Positions 1 to 7,591 of a DNA stretch of 14,609 nucleotides are shown one piece after another. Both the position numbers and the translations under genes were made by a program. The stretch spans positions 1 to 14,609 of the forward strand of contig CAMPJN010000054.1 of assembly GCA_946886875.1 (NCBI GenBank), read 5' to 3'. Every line of letters begins with the position of its first letter. The stretch's first letter is position 1. The notes under the pieces are model-generated. The model made no database searches, had not been told where the DNA came from, and worked only from the letters and a program-made list of their open reading frames with translations. Source of the DNA: an uncultured Pseudomonas sp. GTDB lineage: Bacteria; Pseudomonadota; Gammaproteobacteria; Pseudomonadales; Pseudomonadaceae.

Positions 1-217
1 TCCAGTTCGAATGGCAATCGACCAGCATGGCGATCAGCCCGCCATACACCAGGTCCGGCCAGCCGCAATACTTGGCGTCCGGCAGGTGTTCGGCGACCAC
101 CGACTCGCCATCCTCGGCCCAATGGCTTTTGATCTGCAGCCCTTGATGGTTGCGGCTGCCACAGCCGTAGCAGACGCCTTCCGGCGCCGCCTGATCTTGC
201 AGGGGGACGTCGCTCAT
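1..217 (-). CDS. PaaI-like hotdog-fold thioesterase family protein (3' end cut by window)
   Basis: The first 72 residues are visible, starting MSDVPLQDQAAPEGVCYGCG at the ATG on 217-215; the rest lies beyond the window. The segment reads as the N-terminus of a single-domain PaaI-type hotdog protein: a CYGCG-x-N-x-x-GLQI opening (about residues 16-29), a beta strand ending EHLPDAKYCGWPDLVYGG (about 43-60), then the start of the central helix, LIAMLVDCHSNW. This family hydrolyses acyl-CoA thioesters in the cytoplasm, but substrates vary and cannot be told from this part. An AGGA-like ribosome-binding sequence lies just upstream. The gene is 105 bp downstream of the EamA exporter on the same strand, so the two may share a transcript. 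The family call is fairly safe; the enzymatic role is inferred. Confidence 0.82.
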   Translation of the reverse strand, partial: MSDVPLQDQAAPEGVCYGCGSRNHQGLQIKSHWAEDGESVVAEHLPDAKYCGWPDLVYGGLIAMLVDCHSNW

Positions 218-322
218 TTAGCCTGTCCTATAAGTGGGTTCGAATAAGTCCGCGCGCAGAATATCGCCTCCCACCGATCCCCGCACCGACCTTCGCGCAA
301 GCCGGCCCTAACGCGCGCGCCC

Positions 323-1225
323 TCAACCACGGGTGGCAACCGTGGCAATGGGCAGCGCCCTGACTTTGCGAAACACCAGTACGTTGCCGAGCATCACCAA
401 CAGCAGGCCGAACAGCGCGGTGAGCGTCCACTCATAGCCCTCGAGGAACACCGAGATATTCAGCGCCACCACCGGGAACAGCACCGTGCAGTAGGCCGCA
501 CGCTCCGGGCCCATGCGTCCGACCAGGGTTAGGTAGGCGGTGAAGCCGATCACCGAACCAGGGATCGCCAGGTACAGCAAGGAGCCGACATAGCGCGTAC
601 TCCACTCGAACGTGAAGGACGTGCCGCTGACCAGGCAGATCAGCACCAGCATCAGCGCGCCGTAGAGCATGCCCCAGGCGTTGGTGGTCAGCGGCTTGAG
701 CCCGGCCTTCTGCTGCAAACTGGAGAGCAGGTTGCCGGCGGAGAAACACAGGGTGCCGATCAGCGCCAAAGCTATCCCCAGCAGGGTTTCGCGGCTGGCC
801 GCATGCCCGGCCAGTTCGGGCCAGAACAGCAGGCCCAGCCCCGCCAGGCCCAGGGCGCCGCCGGCCAGCACATTGGCGGCGATCTTCTGCTTGAAGAACA
901 CCCTTGCATTCAGCGCATTCCACAGCGTCGCGGTGGAAAAGATCACCGCGATCAGGCCGCTGGGTATCCATTGGCTGGCGGTGTAGAAACATAAGAAGTT
1001 GATGCAGAACAGGCACACACCCTGGGCCAGGCAGATCAACTGGCCGCGGCCATCGACCTTCTGCAGGCGCCCGCTGAGCATCAGCACGGCGAACAGCACC
1101 GCCGCGGCCAGGGCGAAGCGATAGACGATGGACACGGCCACCGCGACCTCGCCCAACTGCAACTTGATGGCGATCCAGGTGGTACCCCAGATCAGTACGG
1201 TCATTAGATACAACGACAGGTTCAT
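323..1225 (-). CDS. EamA/DMT-superfamily transporter
   Basis: A 300-residue integral membrane protein with the family's usual length and about ten hydrophobic helices. The sequence opens MNLSLYLMTVLIWGTTWIAI, carrying the WGTTW signature of the first EamA helix. Two tandem EamA repeats span roughly residues 4-135 and 148-285, separated by a short polar stretch near KQKIAANV and a loop around SRETLLG. The second repeat contains the typical GSVIGFTAYL and ALFGLLLVMLGNVLVFRK helices. Members move small metabolites such as amino acids or their analogues across the inner membrane, usually outward; the substrate here is unknown. A clear GGGAG ribosome-binding site (complement of 1233-1237) sits 7 nt before the ATG. 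It is divergent from the M23 peptidase and lies upstream of the thioesterase-like gene. Confidence 0.95.
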   Translation of the reverse strand: MNLSLYLMTVLIWGTTWIAIKLQLGEVAVAVSIVYRFALAAAVLFAVLMLSGRLQKVDGRGQLICLAQGVCLFCINFLCFYTASQWIPSGLIAVIFSTATLWNALNARVFFKQKIAANVLAGGALGLAGLGLLFWPELAGHAASRETLLGIALALIGTLCFSAGNLLSSLQQKAGLKPLTTNAWGMLYGALMLVLICLVSGTSFTFEWSTRYVGSLLYLAIPGSVIGFTAYLTLVGRMGPERAAYCTVLFPVVALNISVFLEGYEWTLTALFGLLLVMLGNVLVFRKVRALPIATVATRG

Positions 1226-1391
1226 CGCACGACTCCCGGTAGATAGGCAGAAGTCTGCGCCGCGCCCGACCTGGGCGCTTGCATAAAGTTGCGGGTTTTA
1301 CACTTTACAAAACAGCGTCCAGGACTTGCGTTTTATCTGCTCAGAGGTCATAAGCTCGTGCCCTCGTACGTCGACAACGCAAAGGAACTGC
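1226..1391. other. Divergent intergenic region between EamA exporter and M23 peptidase
   Basis: 166 bp separating two divergent starts. It is AT-richer near 1280-1315, where TTTACA-like hexamers repeat (around 1297-1311), so promoters for either gene could lie here. I could not find a -35/-10 pair with proper spacing that I would defend. The M23 ribosome-binding site AAGGA is at 1382-1386. Confidence 0.4.
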
Positions 1392-1904
1392 ATGAAACGC
1401 CCACGCAAACGCCACCTGTTTCTCCTGATAGCGCTCGCCTGGCTGCTCGCCCCGGAGTGGCCGCAAATACCGGTACAGGGCGCCAGCAGTAAGGATTGGA
1501 ATAGACAGACCTTCTGGTTCGAACCCTGGGGTCGCTCCGGGGTGCACAAGGGCATCGATATCTTCGCCCGCCGCGGCACCCCGGTGGTGGCACCGACCTA
1601 TGGCCTGGTGCTGTTCCGCGGCGAAATCGACATGGGCGGCAAGGTAGTAGTCATGCTGGGGCCGAAGTGGCGGCTGCACTACTTCGCTCACCTCGACAGC
1701 CTAGATGCCTACCCCGGCCAACCAGTACTGCCCGGCAACAGGCTCGGCACCCTGGGCGACACTGGCAATGCCCGCGGCAAGCCACCTCATCTGCACTACA
1801 CCATTCTCACCCTGGCGCCCTACCCCTGGCGCATCGATAGCAGCAGCCAGGGCTGGAAGAAGATGTTCTACCTCAACCCGGACCAAGTCCTCAGCCCCAA
1901 GTAG
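1392..1904 (+). CDS. M23 (LytM-type) metallopeptidase, exported
   Basis: A 170-residue protein of the peptidase M23 family, which cleaves peptide cross-links in peptidoglycan or related substrates using one zinc. Residues 1-31 form a signal peptide or membrane anchor: MKRPRKR followed by the hydrophobic LFLLIALAWLLA. The catalytic domain keeps the full ligand set: H52 and D56 in VHKGIDIFARRGTPVVA, a catalytic histidine H100 in YFAHLD, and H133-L-H135 in GKPPHLHY. At 170 residues it is a minimal M23 domain without LysM or coiled-coil arms. The start at 1392 is preferred over in-frame codons upstream because of AAGGA 5-10 nt before it and the correct signal peptide. It converges with the WG-repeat gene 8 bp away, with no visible terminator between. 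A decayed second copy lies at 7592-7893. Confidence 0.93.
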   Translation: MKRPRKRHLFLLIALAWLLAPEWPQIPVQGASSKDWNRQTFWFEPWGRSGVHKGIDIFARRGTPVVAPTYGLVLFRGEIDMGGKVVVMLGPKWRLHYFAHLDSLDAYPGQPVLPGNRLGTLGDTGNARGKPPHLHYTILTLAPYPWRIDSSSQGWKKMFYLNPDQVLSPK

Positions 1905-1912
1905 CCGGCCAC

Positions 1913-4912
1913 TCAGCCTCGGCGCCGCAGCCAGAACAGGGCGAATAGCCAACGCTTCCAGCCGCTGGTCGCAGACGCTATCACGCCTTGCGCCGCCGCA
2001 TAGCGCCAGGCCCAGTTCAGGGCCTGGCGCAGATTGCGCAGTGGGCTGGCGGGGTCGCGGTACACCACCTCGGCCAACAGCCCCATCGCCTCCGCATGGC
2101 CGGTTGCGGCGGCTTGTTGGAGATGATCGGCGGCGGCCTCCCACTCCACCGGTTCGGTGCGCAGCAAGGTCTCGCCGAGAAAATGCTGAAAATAGCCGAT
2201 CAGCGCCGGTGCGCCGTCGGCGGCGAAGTGTTCGAGGTAGTTCTGCGCGTGGTGCAGGGCTTCCTGCCACAGCTGCCCGGCAGCCTCCGCATCGGTGTGT
2301 TGCTCGGCTTCGTCGACCAGCAACTCAACCAACGCTTGGGTCGCCGGGCCGTGGCCGTCGGAGGCGACGGCGCGCCACAAGTCGCGCGCCTTGGCCTGAT
2401 CGACGGCGCAACCCAGGCCATCGCGCCAGCAGCGCCCGAGCAGGTACAGACCTTCGCTATGCTCGCGCTGGTTGCGGCCACTCAGCTGGCGCAGGCGCTC
2501 CAGCGCAGCGAACGCCTTGTGCGCATCGGGCGTACCGGTTGCCGGGTCCAACCATAGGCGGCCCTGCAGCAACAGCAATTGGTAGCCCTCGTCGAAATTG
2601 CTCTCGACCAGCATCTCCCGTTCCAGCCACTGACGGGTTTTGCCCAGGGCGGCGGCACCGCCGGCGCCTTGCAGCACCAGTTCGATCAGGTAGATCCAGG
2701 CCGCCGACGATGGCGTCGCATCGGGCCGCTCGGCGCCGCAGGCACGCTGCGCCCAGGCGTAGGCTTGCGCCGTATCGCGGCAGGTGCGGGCGAGCGCCAA
2801 TGCCGCATCCAGATCGCCCTGGCCATAGCGCCGCTGCCATTCGCCAATAGCGTCGATCGGTGCCGCGCCCGGGCGGATAAACACCCGACGGCTGCTGCCG
2901 TCGTCCAGCAGTTCGCACGCATCGACGGTCTCGCCCTTGTCCCAGGCCTCGACCAGCGCCTTGCGCTGACTATCCATCAGGCCGCGAAGGAAAAACTCGC
3001 CGTCGCCCAGGTCACTAAAGCGCCCGGCAATCGCCGGCCGACCCGCCGCCCACCAGCACTGCACCACATAAGGCCGCTCATCCTGCAGCTCATCGAAGGT
3101 CAGCAACAGCGGTTGCGCGGCCAGCGGCAGGACGTCCACCGCGGCATAGCGGCCTGGCAATGCGGGCTCGCGCTTGAGCACATCCCACAGTTGGTAGCGA
3201 TCCTCTTCATCGCACACCGCCAACCACTGCAGATTGCGGTTACCCAGGGTCTCTATAGCCTGCTCGGCCATGGGTACGATCTGCCGCCCGGCCTCGTCGA
3301 TCACCCCCGTGCCGCGCTCGTCGGTCACGCGGATCAACAGGCGCGATTGCTCGCGGCTGCCGCTGGCGATATAGCTGGCGACATCGGCCTCTTCGGGACT
3401 GGGCGACAGGCGCCAGGGATCGGCAGGCAAAGGCGGCGCGCCGGGGCCTACGCCCAGCGGTTCGATATCCATATAGCGGCACGCGACGTGCCAATCGCCT
3501 TCACGGGGCAGCAGCCCCTGGCGGCCATCGCGGGTGACCCGGTAGATGCCCTCGGCCTCGATGGCATGCACATGGCGGGTGAAGCAATCCACCTCATCCC
3601 ATTCGCAGGCGACGACCAACGCCCCAGCGGCGTCGACCCAGCCCTGACGATCCTGCTGCCATACGCGCCAGCCACGGTTTTCCTGCTCTTGGCGATACTC
3701 GATACGACTGAAACAGCAGGGCTGCAGTACCTGTCCGCTGGCGTCGATCAGCCCCCACAGGCCGCCCTCGGCAACCCAGGCAAGGCCCGGCGCGTCGCAC
3801 CGACCCGGCCCGCCGAACGCATGGGTTTGCTCATAGCGCGGCGGCACCACCACGGCGCCGGCTTCATCGATGTAGCCGTAGCGCTCGCCCTGACGCAAAC
3901 GCAACAGGCCGTTGCACTCCTGGCGCAGTTCGCCGTACTCGGCGGGCAGCCGCCAGCCGCGTTGTTCGATGTCGATAACCCCGTAACGCCCACCTTGCAG
4001 CACCACACAGCGCCCGCCCGCGGCGGAGTCGACCACTTCATCGAATTGCGGCGCGAACAACAGCTCCAGCGCGGGTTCGATTTGCAGCAGGCCCCACTGC
4101 TGCGCCTGCCTGACCCACACGCGCGTGTAGCTTTCAGCGTCGCGGCGAATCTCGTCCCACTGCGGCGGCACATGCCAGAATTCATCGGTTGCGTCTTGAG
4201 CGCGCATACCGACCTTGTTGGCGTGGCTGATAGCCCGGTAACCGTGCCCCAACCAGGGGTCCAGGGGCTGCGGTTTGTGCTCGCGGAATTCCTCGAAACG
4301 CGTGCCTTGCTCCTCGAAGTCGTCCAACTGCGCCAGCGCGCGGAAGTACGGATGATCCAGATGCTCCAGACCGAAGGAACGCACCCACTCGTCGAGGTCC
4401 TCGAAGTCCAGCACCTGGGTGATCTCGTGCAGGTCGACATCGGCGCCGTCTTGCACGATCTCCAGGCTGGAATCGACGCGCCATTGCCAGAACTCGATGC
4501 GCGTTTGTTCCACGTAATCGAAGGGGCCGGAAACCGCATCCAGATCGCCCTGCAGCCAAAGATCGGCGAGCGGCTCGCCCAGCTCAGCCGCGCATTGCTG
4601 GAGAAACTCCGCGACCGCGGCCAGATAGATACCGAGCGCGGGTACGCGGTGAAATTGCGGATGCCTGTCGATATAGGCGCAGAACTGCTGCCAGTTGGCC
4701 AACGCCGTTTGCGCATTGACCCGCAAGCCCAGCTGCGGCGTCTGCGTGCCCTCCTCCGCCACGGCTATGGCCGGCACCACTGCGGCCTGGGCCAGCAGCA
4801 AACACCAGAGCGCGGGCACGTCTGTGCGTTGCGCCAGGCAACGTGGCACGCGCCCCGCGCCGCCCATATACAGCCATGCGGCGGACGCCAGGGTTGAATC
4901 CATTCTGCTCAT
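1913..4912 (-). CDS. Large WG-repeat and Sel1-repeat protein of unknown function
   Basis: A 999-residue protein (from the start chosen here). Residues 1 to about 290 are a region I cannot assign, rich in W and acidic residues. About 300-540 carry WG (KWG-type) beta repeats, visible as YGVIDI, YGYIDEAG, WGLIDASG, QGWVDAAG and TGVIDEAG with a period of roughly 35-45 residues. The C-terminal third is alpha-helical, with Sel1/TPR-like units such as GLYLLGRCWRDGLG-x-x-VDQAKA near 815-850. The last residues (WKRWLFALFWLRRRG) form a basic-aromatic tail. Both repeat types mediate protein contacts; no catalytic motif was seen. The frame stays open up to 5158, but a candidate promoter at 4951-4979 places transcription start below 4950. 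That leaves ATGs at 4927, 4921, 4912 or 4903; 4912 has GGAA just upstream. The start is uncertain by a few codons. Confidence 0.88.
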   Translation of the reverse strand: MSRMDSTLASAAWLYMGGAGRVPRCLAQRTDVPALWCLLLAQAAVVPAIAVAEEGTQTPQLGLRVNAQTALANWQQFCAYIDRHPQFHRVPALGIYLAAVAEFLQQCAAELGEPLADLWLQGDLDAVSGPFDYVEQTRIEFWQWRVDSSLEIVQDGADVDLHEITQVLDFEDLDEWVRSFGLEHLDHPYFRALAQLDDFEEQGTRFEEFREHKPQPLDPWLGHGYRAISHANKVGMRAQDATDEFWHVPPQWDEIRRDAESYTRVWVRQAQQWGLLQIEPALELLFAPQFDEVVDSAAGGRCVVLQGGRYGVIDIEQRGWRLPAEYGELRQECNGLLRLRQGERYGYIDEAGAVVVPPRYEQTHAFGGPGRCDAPGLAWVAEGGLWGLIDASGQVLQPCCFSRIEYRQEQENRGWRVWQQDRQGWVDAAGALVVACEWDEVDCFTRHVHAIEAEGIYRVTRDGRQGLLPREGDWHVACRYMDIEPLGVGPGAPPLPADPWRLSPSPEEADVASYIASGSREQSRLLIRVTDERGTGVIDEAGRQIVPMAEQAIETLGNRNLQWLAVCDEEDRYQLWDVLKREPALPGRYAAVDVLPLAAQPLLLTFDELQDERPYVVQCWWAAGRPAIAGRFSDLGDGEFFLRGLMDSQRKALVEAWDKGETVDACELLDDGSSRRVFIRPGAAPIDAIGEWQRRYGQGDLDAALALARTCRDTAQAYAWAQRACGAERPDATPSSAAWIYLIELVLQGAGGAAALGKTRQWLEREMLVESNFDEGYQLLLLQGRLWLDPATGTPDAHKAFAALERLRQLSGRNQREHSEGLYLLGRCWRDGLGCAVDQAKARDLWRAVASDGHGPATQALVELLVDEAEQHTDAEAAGQLWQEALHHAQNYLEHFAADGAPALIGYFQHFLGETLLRTEPVEWEAAADHLQQAAATGHAEAMGLLAEVVYRDPASPLRNLRQALNWAWRYAAAQGVIASATSGWKRWLFALFWLRRRG

Positions 4913-4950
4913 AGGTTCCATCTGCATAAGTCGCCAAGCGATGCCCGGAC

Positions 4951-4979
4951 GGTATACGAACGGGGCAAGGCCAGGGCAA
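4951..4979 (-). promoter_or_regulatory. Candidate sigma-70 promoter for the WG/Sel1 gene
   Basis: On the minus strand TTGCCC (complement of 4974-4979) and TATACC (complement of 4951-4956) are separated by exactly 17 nt. Each matches the consensus at 4 of 6 positions. Transcription would begin near 4944, giving a leader of about 20-40 nt before the candidate start codons. It is a pattern match only. Confidence 0.35.
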
Positions 4980-5104
4980 TTAGGTTTAGCGGTTACAGGC
5001 TCAGGATGCGCTTGCGCGATGAGCACTGGTCGCGCAGCAGATAGTAACGGGTAAAGCGGCAGCGAACCGTGCGCGACTCGGCTCGTCACCAGCGCAGCGA
5101 GAGC

Positions 5105-5132
5105 GGATGGGCAAAAAAACCATTGCCCATCC
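5105..5132 (-). terminator. Perfect 10-bp hairpin after doxX-like gene, T-run in the loop
   Basis: GGATGGGCAA (5105-5114) and TTGCCCATCC (5123-5132) form a perfect 10-bp stem with an 8-nt loop. It begins 6 bp past the DoxX-family stop codon. In the minus-strand transcript the loop plus the adjoining stem reads as a run of seven U residues, but no U-tract follows the stem. It may act as a terminator or mRNA 3' stabiliser, or be a member of an interspersed intergenic repeat. The hairpin itself is certain; its role is inferred. Confidence 0.55.
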
Positions 5133-5138
5133 TCCTGC

Positions 5139-5573
5139 TCAGGCCGCCGCACCGCCAAAGTGTGGCAGCAAACGCTGGCTGCGACGCACCGCTAGGGCAC
5201 CATCGCCCATTAGCCAGAGTGCAACCGACGCCAGAATTAGGAACGCCGGGTACTCCCAACCGCCGCCGGGGCTGGTATGCACCCAGCCATTGGGCAGGTG
5301 TACCCAAAGGGCTACCAGCATGATCGGCAGCAACGCCAATGCCACCTGCCGTGCGTACAGGCCCAGCACCAGCGCCAGCCCGCCGAGCAATTCCGCGGCG
5401 AATACCGGGTAGGCGAGCACGCCGGGGAAACCCAGCCCCGCGAAGAACTCCGCGGTACCCGGCAAGCTGAACACCAGCCATTTCAACAGGGCGTGGGCGA
5501 TCCACATCAAGCCGAGACCAACGCGCAACAGGGTTACGCCATACAGGTGTGAAGGGGATGCCGAATGATTCAT
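5139..5573 (-). CDS. DoxX-family inner-membrane protein
   Basis: A 144-residue protein with four hydrophobic helices, the normal size for DoxX-family proteins. Family marks are LLRVGLGLMWIAHALLKW in helix 1 (about residues 14-31), a glycine-rich GTAEFFAGLGFPG turn (about 38-50), AAELLGGLALVLGLYAR in helix 2, and a helix-3/4 hairpin around ALLPIMLVALWVHLPNGWV. DoxX-like proteins are small membrane proteins, some tied to redox or thiol stress; no precise activity can be assigned. The start at 5573 is fixed by a strong AGGAG ribosome-binding site 8 nt upstream. The gene is divergent from the LysR regulator with 76 bp between them, the usual arrangement for a LysR protein controlling its neighbour. 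Confidence 0.92.
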   Translation of the reverse strand: MNHSASPSHLYGVTLLRVGLGLMWIAHALLKWLVFSLPGTAEFFAGLGFPGVLAYPVFAAELLGGLALVLGLYARQVALALLPIMLVALWVHLPNGWVHTSPGGGWEYPAFLILASVALWLMGDGALAVRRSQRLLPHFGGAAA

Positions 5574-5592
5574 TGCCGTTCTCCTGGGAAAG

Positions 5593-5619
5593 TGTCGAGG
5601 AGAGCGTAAGATTGCGACA
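5593..5619. promoter_or_regulatory. Inverted repeat in the doxX/lysR divergent region
   Basis: TGTCG (5593-5597) and CGACA (5615-5619) form an inverted repeat with a 17-nt spacer, midway between the divergent starts. LysR-type regulators usually bind dyads in such shared promoter regions, so this is a candidate site. It is short, and does not match the strict T-N11-A form clearly. Confidence 0.28.
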
Positions 5620-5649
5620 GCGCATTTTAAATAGGCGAAAGAACACAGC

Positions 5650-6534
5650 ATGAATGCACAAACGCAATACAAGCTCAGCCCTGGCGATCTCGAAATCGTC
5701 CTCGCCCTGGTGCGCTGTGCGACCCTGGCCGAGGCCGCCGCGCGCTTGGCGGTGGATACCTCAACGGTATTCCGCGCACTGCAGCGTATCGAGCGCGGCC
5801 TGGGCCAGAATCTGTTCGAGCGCTCGCGCAGCGGCTATCGGGCACTGGAGCTGGCGCAAACCCTGGCCAGCCACGCCGAGCAATTGGAAGCCGCGCTGGA
5901 GGCCGCCCGTTCGGCCGCTCAACATTTGCCCGAACAGGTCTCGGGCAGCGTGCGCATCACCACCACGGACACCCTGCTGCACGGCTTGTTGGCGCCGGCC
6001 TTGGCGGATTTGCAGGTGCGCCATCCGTTGCTGTCATACGACCTGCACAGCGGCAACGAGTTGGCCAGCCTGACCCGGCGCGACGCGGATATCGCCCTGC
6101 GCGCGACCAAGCGTCCGCCGCCGCATCTGGTCGGCAAGCATGTGGGGCCGATCCGCGTGGCATTGTTCGCCGCCGCCGATGGCCCCATCGACTCCTATGC
6201 ACAAGTCGAGGCCGGCAAAGCACAGTGGGTGGCGCCGGACGATGCACTACCCGATCACCCCTCGGTGCTCTGGCGTAAGCGGCATTTCCCCAAGGTCGAG
6301 CCAAGCGTGCGGGTCAACAGCATCCTCACCGTGATGGAGCTGGTGAGGCAGGGCCTGGGCGTCGGTGTGCTACCGCTGTTTCTGGCGCAAAAGCAGAACA
6401 ATCTGCGCCAACTCACGGAGGTGCTGGACGAATGCCAAACCGAACTCTGGCTGCTGACCCACCCGGAATCGCGCCATCTGCGACGGGTATCGACGGTATA
6501 CGGACATTTATCCCGCAATCTGCTTTTGAGCTGA
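5650..6534 (+). CDS. LysR-family transcriptional regulator
   Basis: A 294-residue LysR-type regulator of normal length. The N-terminal winged helix-turn-helix spans about residues 10-68 (LAEAAARLAVDTSTVFRALQ then RIERGLGQNLFERSRSGYRA), followed by the linker helix (LAQTLASHAEQLEAALEAAR). The C-terminal periplasmic-binding-like effector domain begins around SGSVRITTTDTLLHGLL (about 98-114). It includes the usual LSYDLHSGNELASLTRRDADIALR and VMELVRQGLGVGVLPLFLA segments. The inducer is unknown. Its head-to-head position with the DoxX-family gene makes that gene the most likely target, together with self-regulation. The ribosome-binding site is weak (AAAGAA upstream of 5650). Confidence 0.96.
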   Translation: MNAQTQYKLSPGDLEIVLALVRCATLAEAAARLAVDTSTVFRALQRIERGLGQNLFERSRSGYRALELAQTLASHAEQLEAALEAARSAAQHLPEQVSGSVRITTTDTLLHGLLAPALADLQVRHPLLSYDLHSGNELASLTRRDADIALRATKRPPPHLVGKHVGPIRVALFAAADGPIDSYAQVEAGKAQWVAPDDALPDHPSVLWRKRHFPKVEPSVRVNSILTVMELVRQGLGVGVLPLFLAQKQNNLRQLTEVLDECQTELWLLTHPESRHLRRVSTVYGHLSRNLLLS

Positions 6535-6564
6535 GGTGACTGGCAGATGGGAATAATGCGGCGC

Positions 6565-6739
6565 CTTAATAATTAATCACTACATAAACCCCAGTTGATA
6601 CCTCATACAAATATATATAGCCATTCGACATCATCTGGCCCGCGAACTAGCTTTAATAAGCACCATCACAAAACAACCGCCAGCCGAAACTTGCTTTATA
6701 AAGCCTTCCGGAGTTGGCGTGCGACCCGAGGGTTGCGAC
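6565..6739 (+). repeat. Upstream block, copy 1 (paralogous to 7961-8135)
   Basis: This AT-rich 175-bp leader before the first binding-protein gene aligns without a gap to 7961-8135. Shared landmarks all sit at the same offset of 1396 bp: CTTAATAA (6565), a 23-bp identical core at 6607-6629 that contains AATATATATAGCCATTCGAC, an ACTAG-TTTAATA motif (6646-6657), and GAGGG (6728-6732) as ribosome-binding site 7 nt before the ATG. TTGATA at 6595-6600 resembles a -35 box, but no -10 box at standard spacing is convincing. A perfect 12-bp palindrome GCTTTATAAAGC (6693-6704) occurs only in this copy. Confidence 0.8.
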
Positions 6740-7486
6740 ATGCCCACTCAAATCATCAAGCTAATCGCGATAACAATTACAACCTTTATTTCGACATTAA
6801 GCTGTGCCGAATCCACCTGGGAAAATCTGGATTTCATCACCGAAGAGTATCCGCCCTACAACTACACGGAGAGTGGCATCGCCCGCGGCATCACGGTGGA
6901 TATTCTGCTGGAGTCGGCGGCCCTGATGGCCTTACCCCTCGAACGTAGAAATATCCGCTCGATGCCCTGGGCACGCGGTTATCAGATGGCGCGGAAAGGG
7001 CCTGGCGTGCTGCTTTTCTCCATGACCCGCACCAATGATCGCGAGCATCTGTTCAAGTGGGTCGGGCCAATAGTGCCCACCCGCATCGTCTTGCTGGGGC
7101 GCCGCGGTCAGCAGTTCAAGCTTGGCGATCTGAGCACCTATAGGATTGGTGTGATTCGCGACGATATCGGCCATCAACTGATCAACCAACTTGGCATCGG
7201 CAATCAGCAGCTGCAGATTTCCTCTACCGCGGTGGGGCTGGCGAATATGCTGGAAAGAGGTCGCATCGATTTTTGGGCCTACGACGAAATCACCGCCATC
7301 TGGTTCATTAAAAAGTTGGGCCTCGATAGCTCTCACTTCACCGCGGCATATACCCTTAAAGATGGCGAAACCTATTACGCCTTCAGCCTGGATACCGATG
7401 ACGCGCAGATATCCGTCTTACAAAACGGGCTGGATAAATTGAAACAGCAACAACGCTATCTGGATATCGTCAACGCCTATAAATAA
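6740..7486 (+). CDS. Family-3 periplasmic solute-binding protein, paralogue 1
   Basis: A 248-residue SBP_bac_3-type protein, the size of the polar amino acid-binding proteins. Residues 1-23 are a signal peptide (MPTQIIKLIAITITTFISTLSCA, cleavage probably after SCA). The mature protein starts ESTWENLDFITEEYPPYNY, a typical opening of the family. It continues with MPWARGYQMA, TRTNDRE, IGVIRDDIGHQ and NMLERGRIDFWAYDE, the segments that usually line the ligand cleft. No permease or ATPase gene is nearby, so it is an orphan binding protein that may serve a distant transporter or a sensory role. The ATG at 6740 is preferred to a GTG at 6719, since GAGGG lies 7 nt before it and the signal peptide follows. 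About 74% identical to the protein of 8136-8891 by hand alignment. Confidence 0.92.
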   Translation: MPTQIIKLIAITITTFISTLSCAESTWENLDFITEEYPPYNYTESGIARGITVDILLESAALMALPLERRNIRSMPWARGYQMARKGPGVLLFSMTRTNDREHLFKWVGPIVPTRIVLLGRRGQQFKLGDLSTYRIGVIRDDIGHQLINQLGIGNQQLQISSTAVGLANMLERGRIDFWAYDEITAIWFIKKLGLDSSHFTAAYTLKDGETYYAFSLDTDDAQISVLQNGLDKLKQQQRYLDIVNAYK

Positions 7487-7558
7487 GGCGCTGTCCCAAT
7501 AGTGTGTTGCATGGGCGATTCAGGCCTGAGCCCTTCTCGCATAGCCGGCAGCGGGTAG

Positions 7559-7575
7559 GGTGCGCTGTGCGCACC
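7559..7575. repeat. Perfect 7-bp hairpin between SBP1 and the M23 remnant
   Basis: GGTGCGC (7559-7565), a TGT loop and GCGCACC (7569-7575) form a perfect stem. It sits within a GTAGGGTGCGC context that, from memory, recurs between genes in pseudomonads. It lies 17 bp before the point where similarity to the M23 gene begins. Confidence 0.45.
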
Positions 7576-7591
7576 ACCGCAGGCGACGAAT

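Noticed and set aside
2579..4897. Long open frame antisense to the WG/Sel1 gene (772 codons)
   Set aside because: It is a GC-rich shadow frame: low-complexity composition, no domain, no ribosome-binding site, and it lies wholly over a gene with recognisable repeats.
4750..4912. Signal peptide at the start of the WG/Sel1 protein
   Set aside because: VPALWCLLLAQAAVVPAIAVA is hydrophobic and followed by AEE, but it begins about 30 residues in with interspersed charged residues, and the protein has no other export marks. I could not confirm it either way, so it is not annotated.
4913..5158. N-terminal extension of the WG/Sel1 protein up to 5158
   Set aside because: It runs through the DoxX hairpin and past the candidate promoter at 4951-4979; its residues do not look like protein sequence, and better starts with GGAA exist at 4912-4927.
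7487..7530. Possible insertion-sequence scar after SBP1 (GCTGTCCCAATAGTGTG)
   Set aside because: It looked like an IS end, but no matching inverted partner, target duplication or transposase piece was found nearby.
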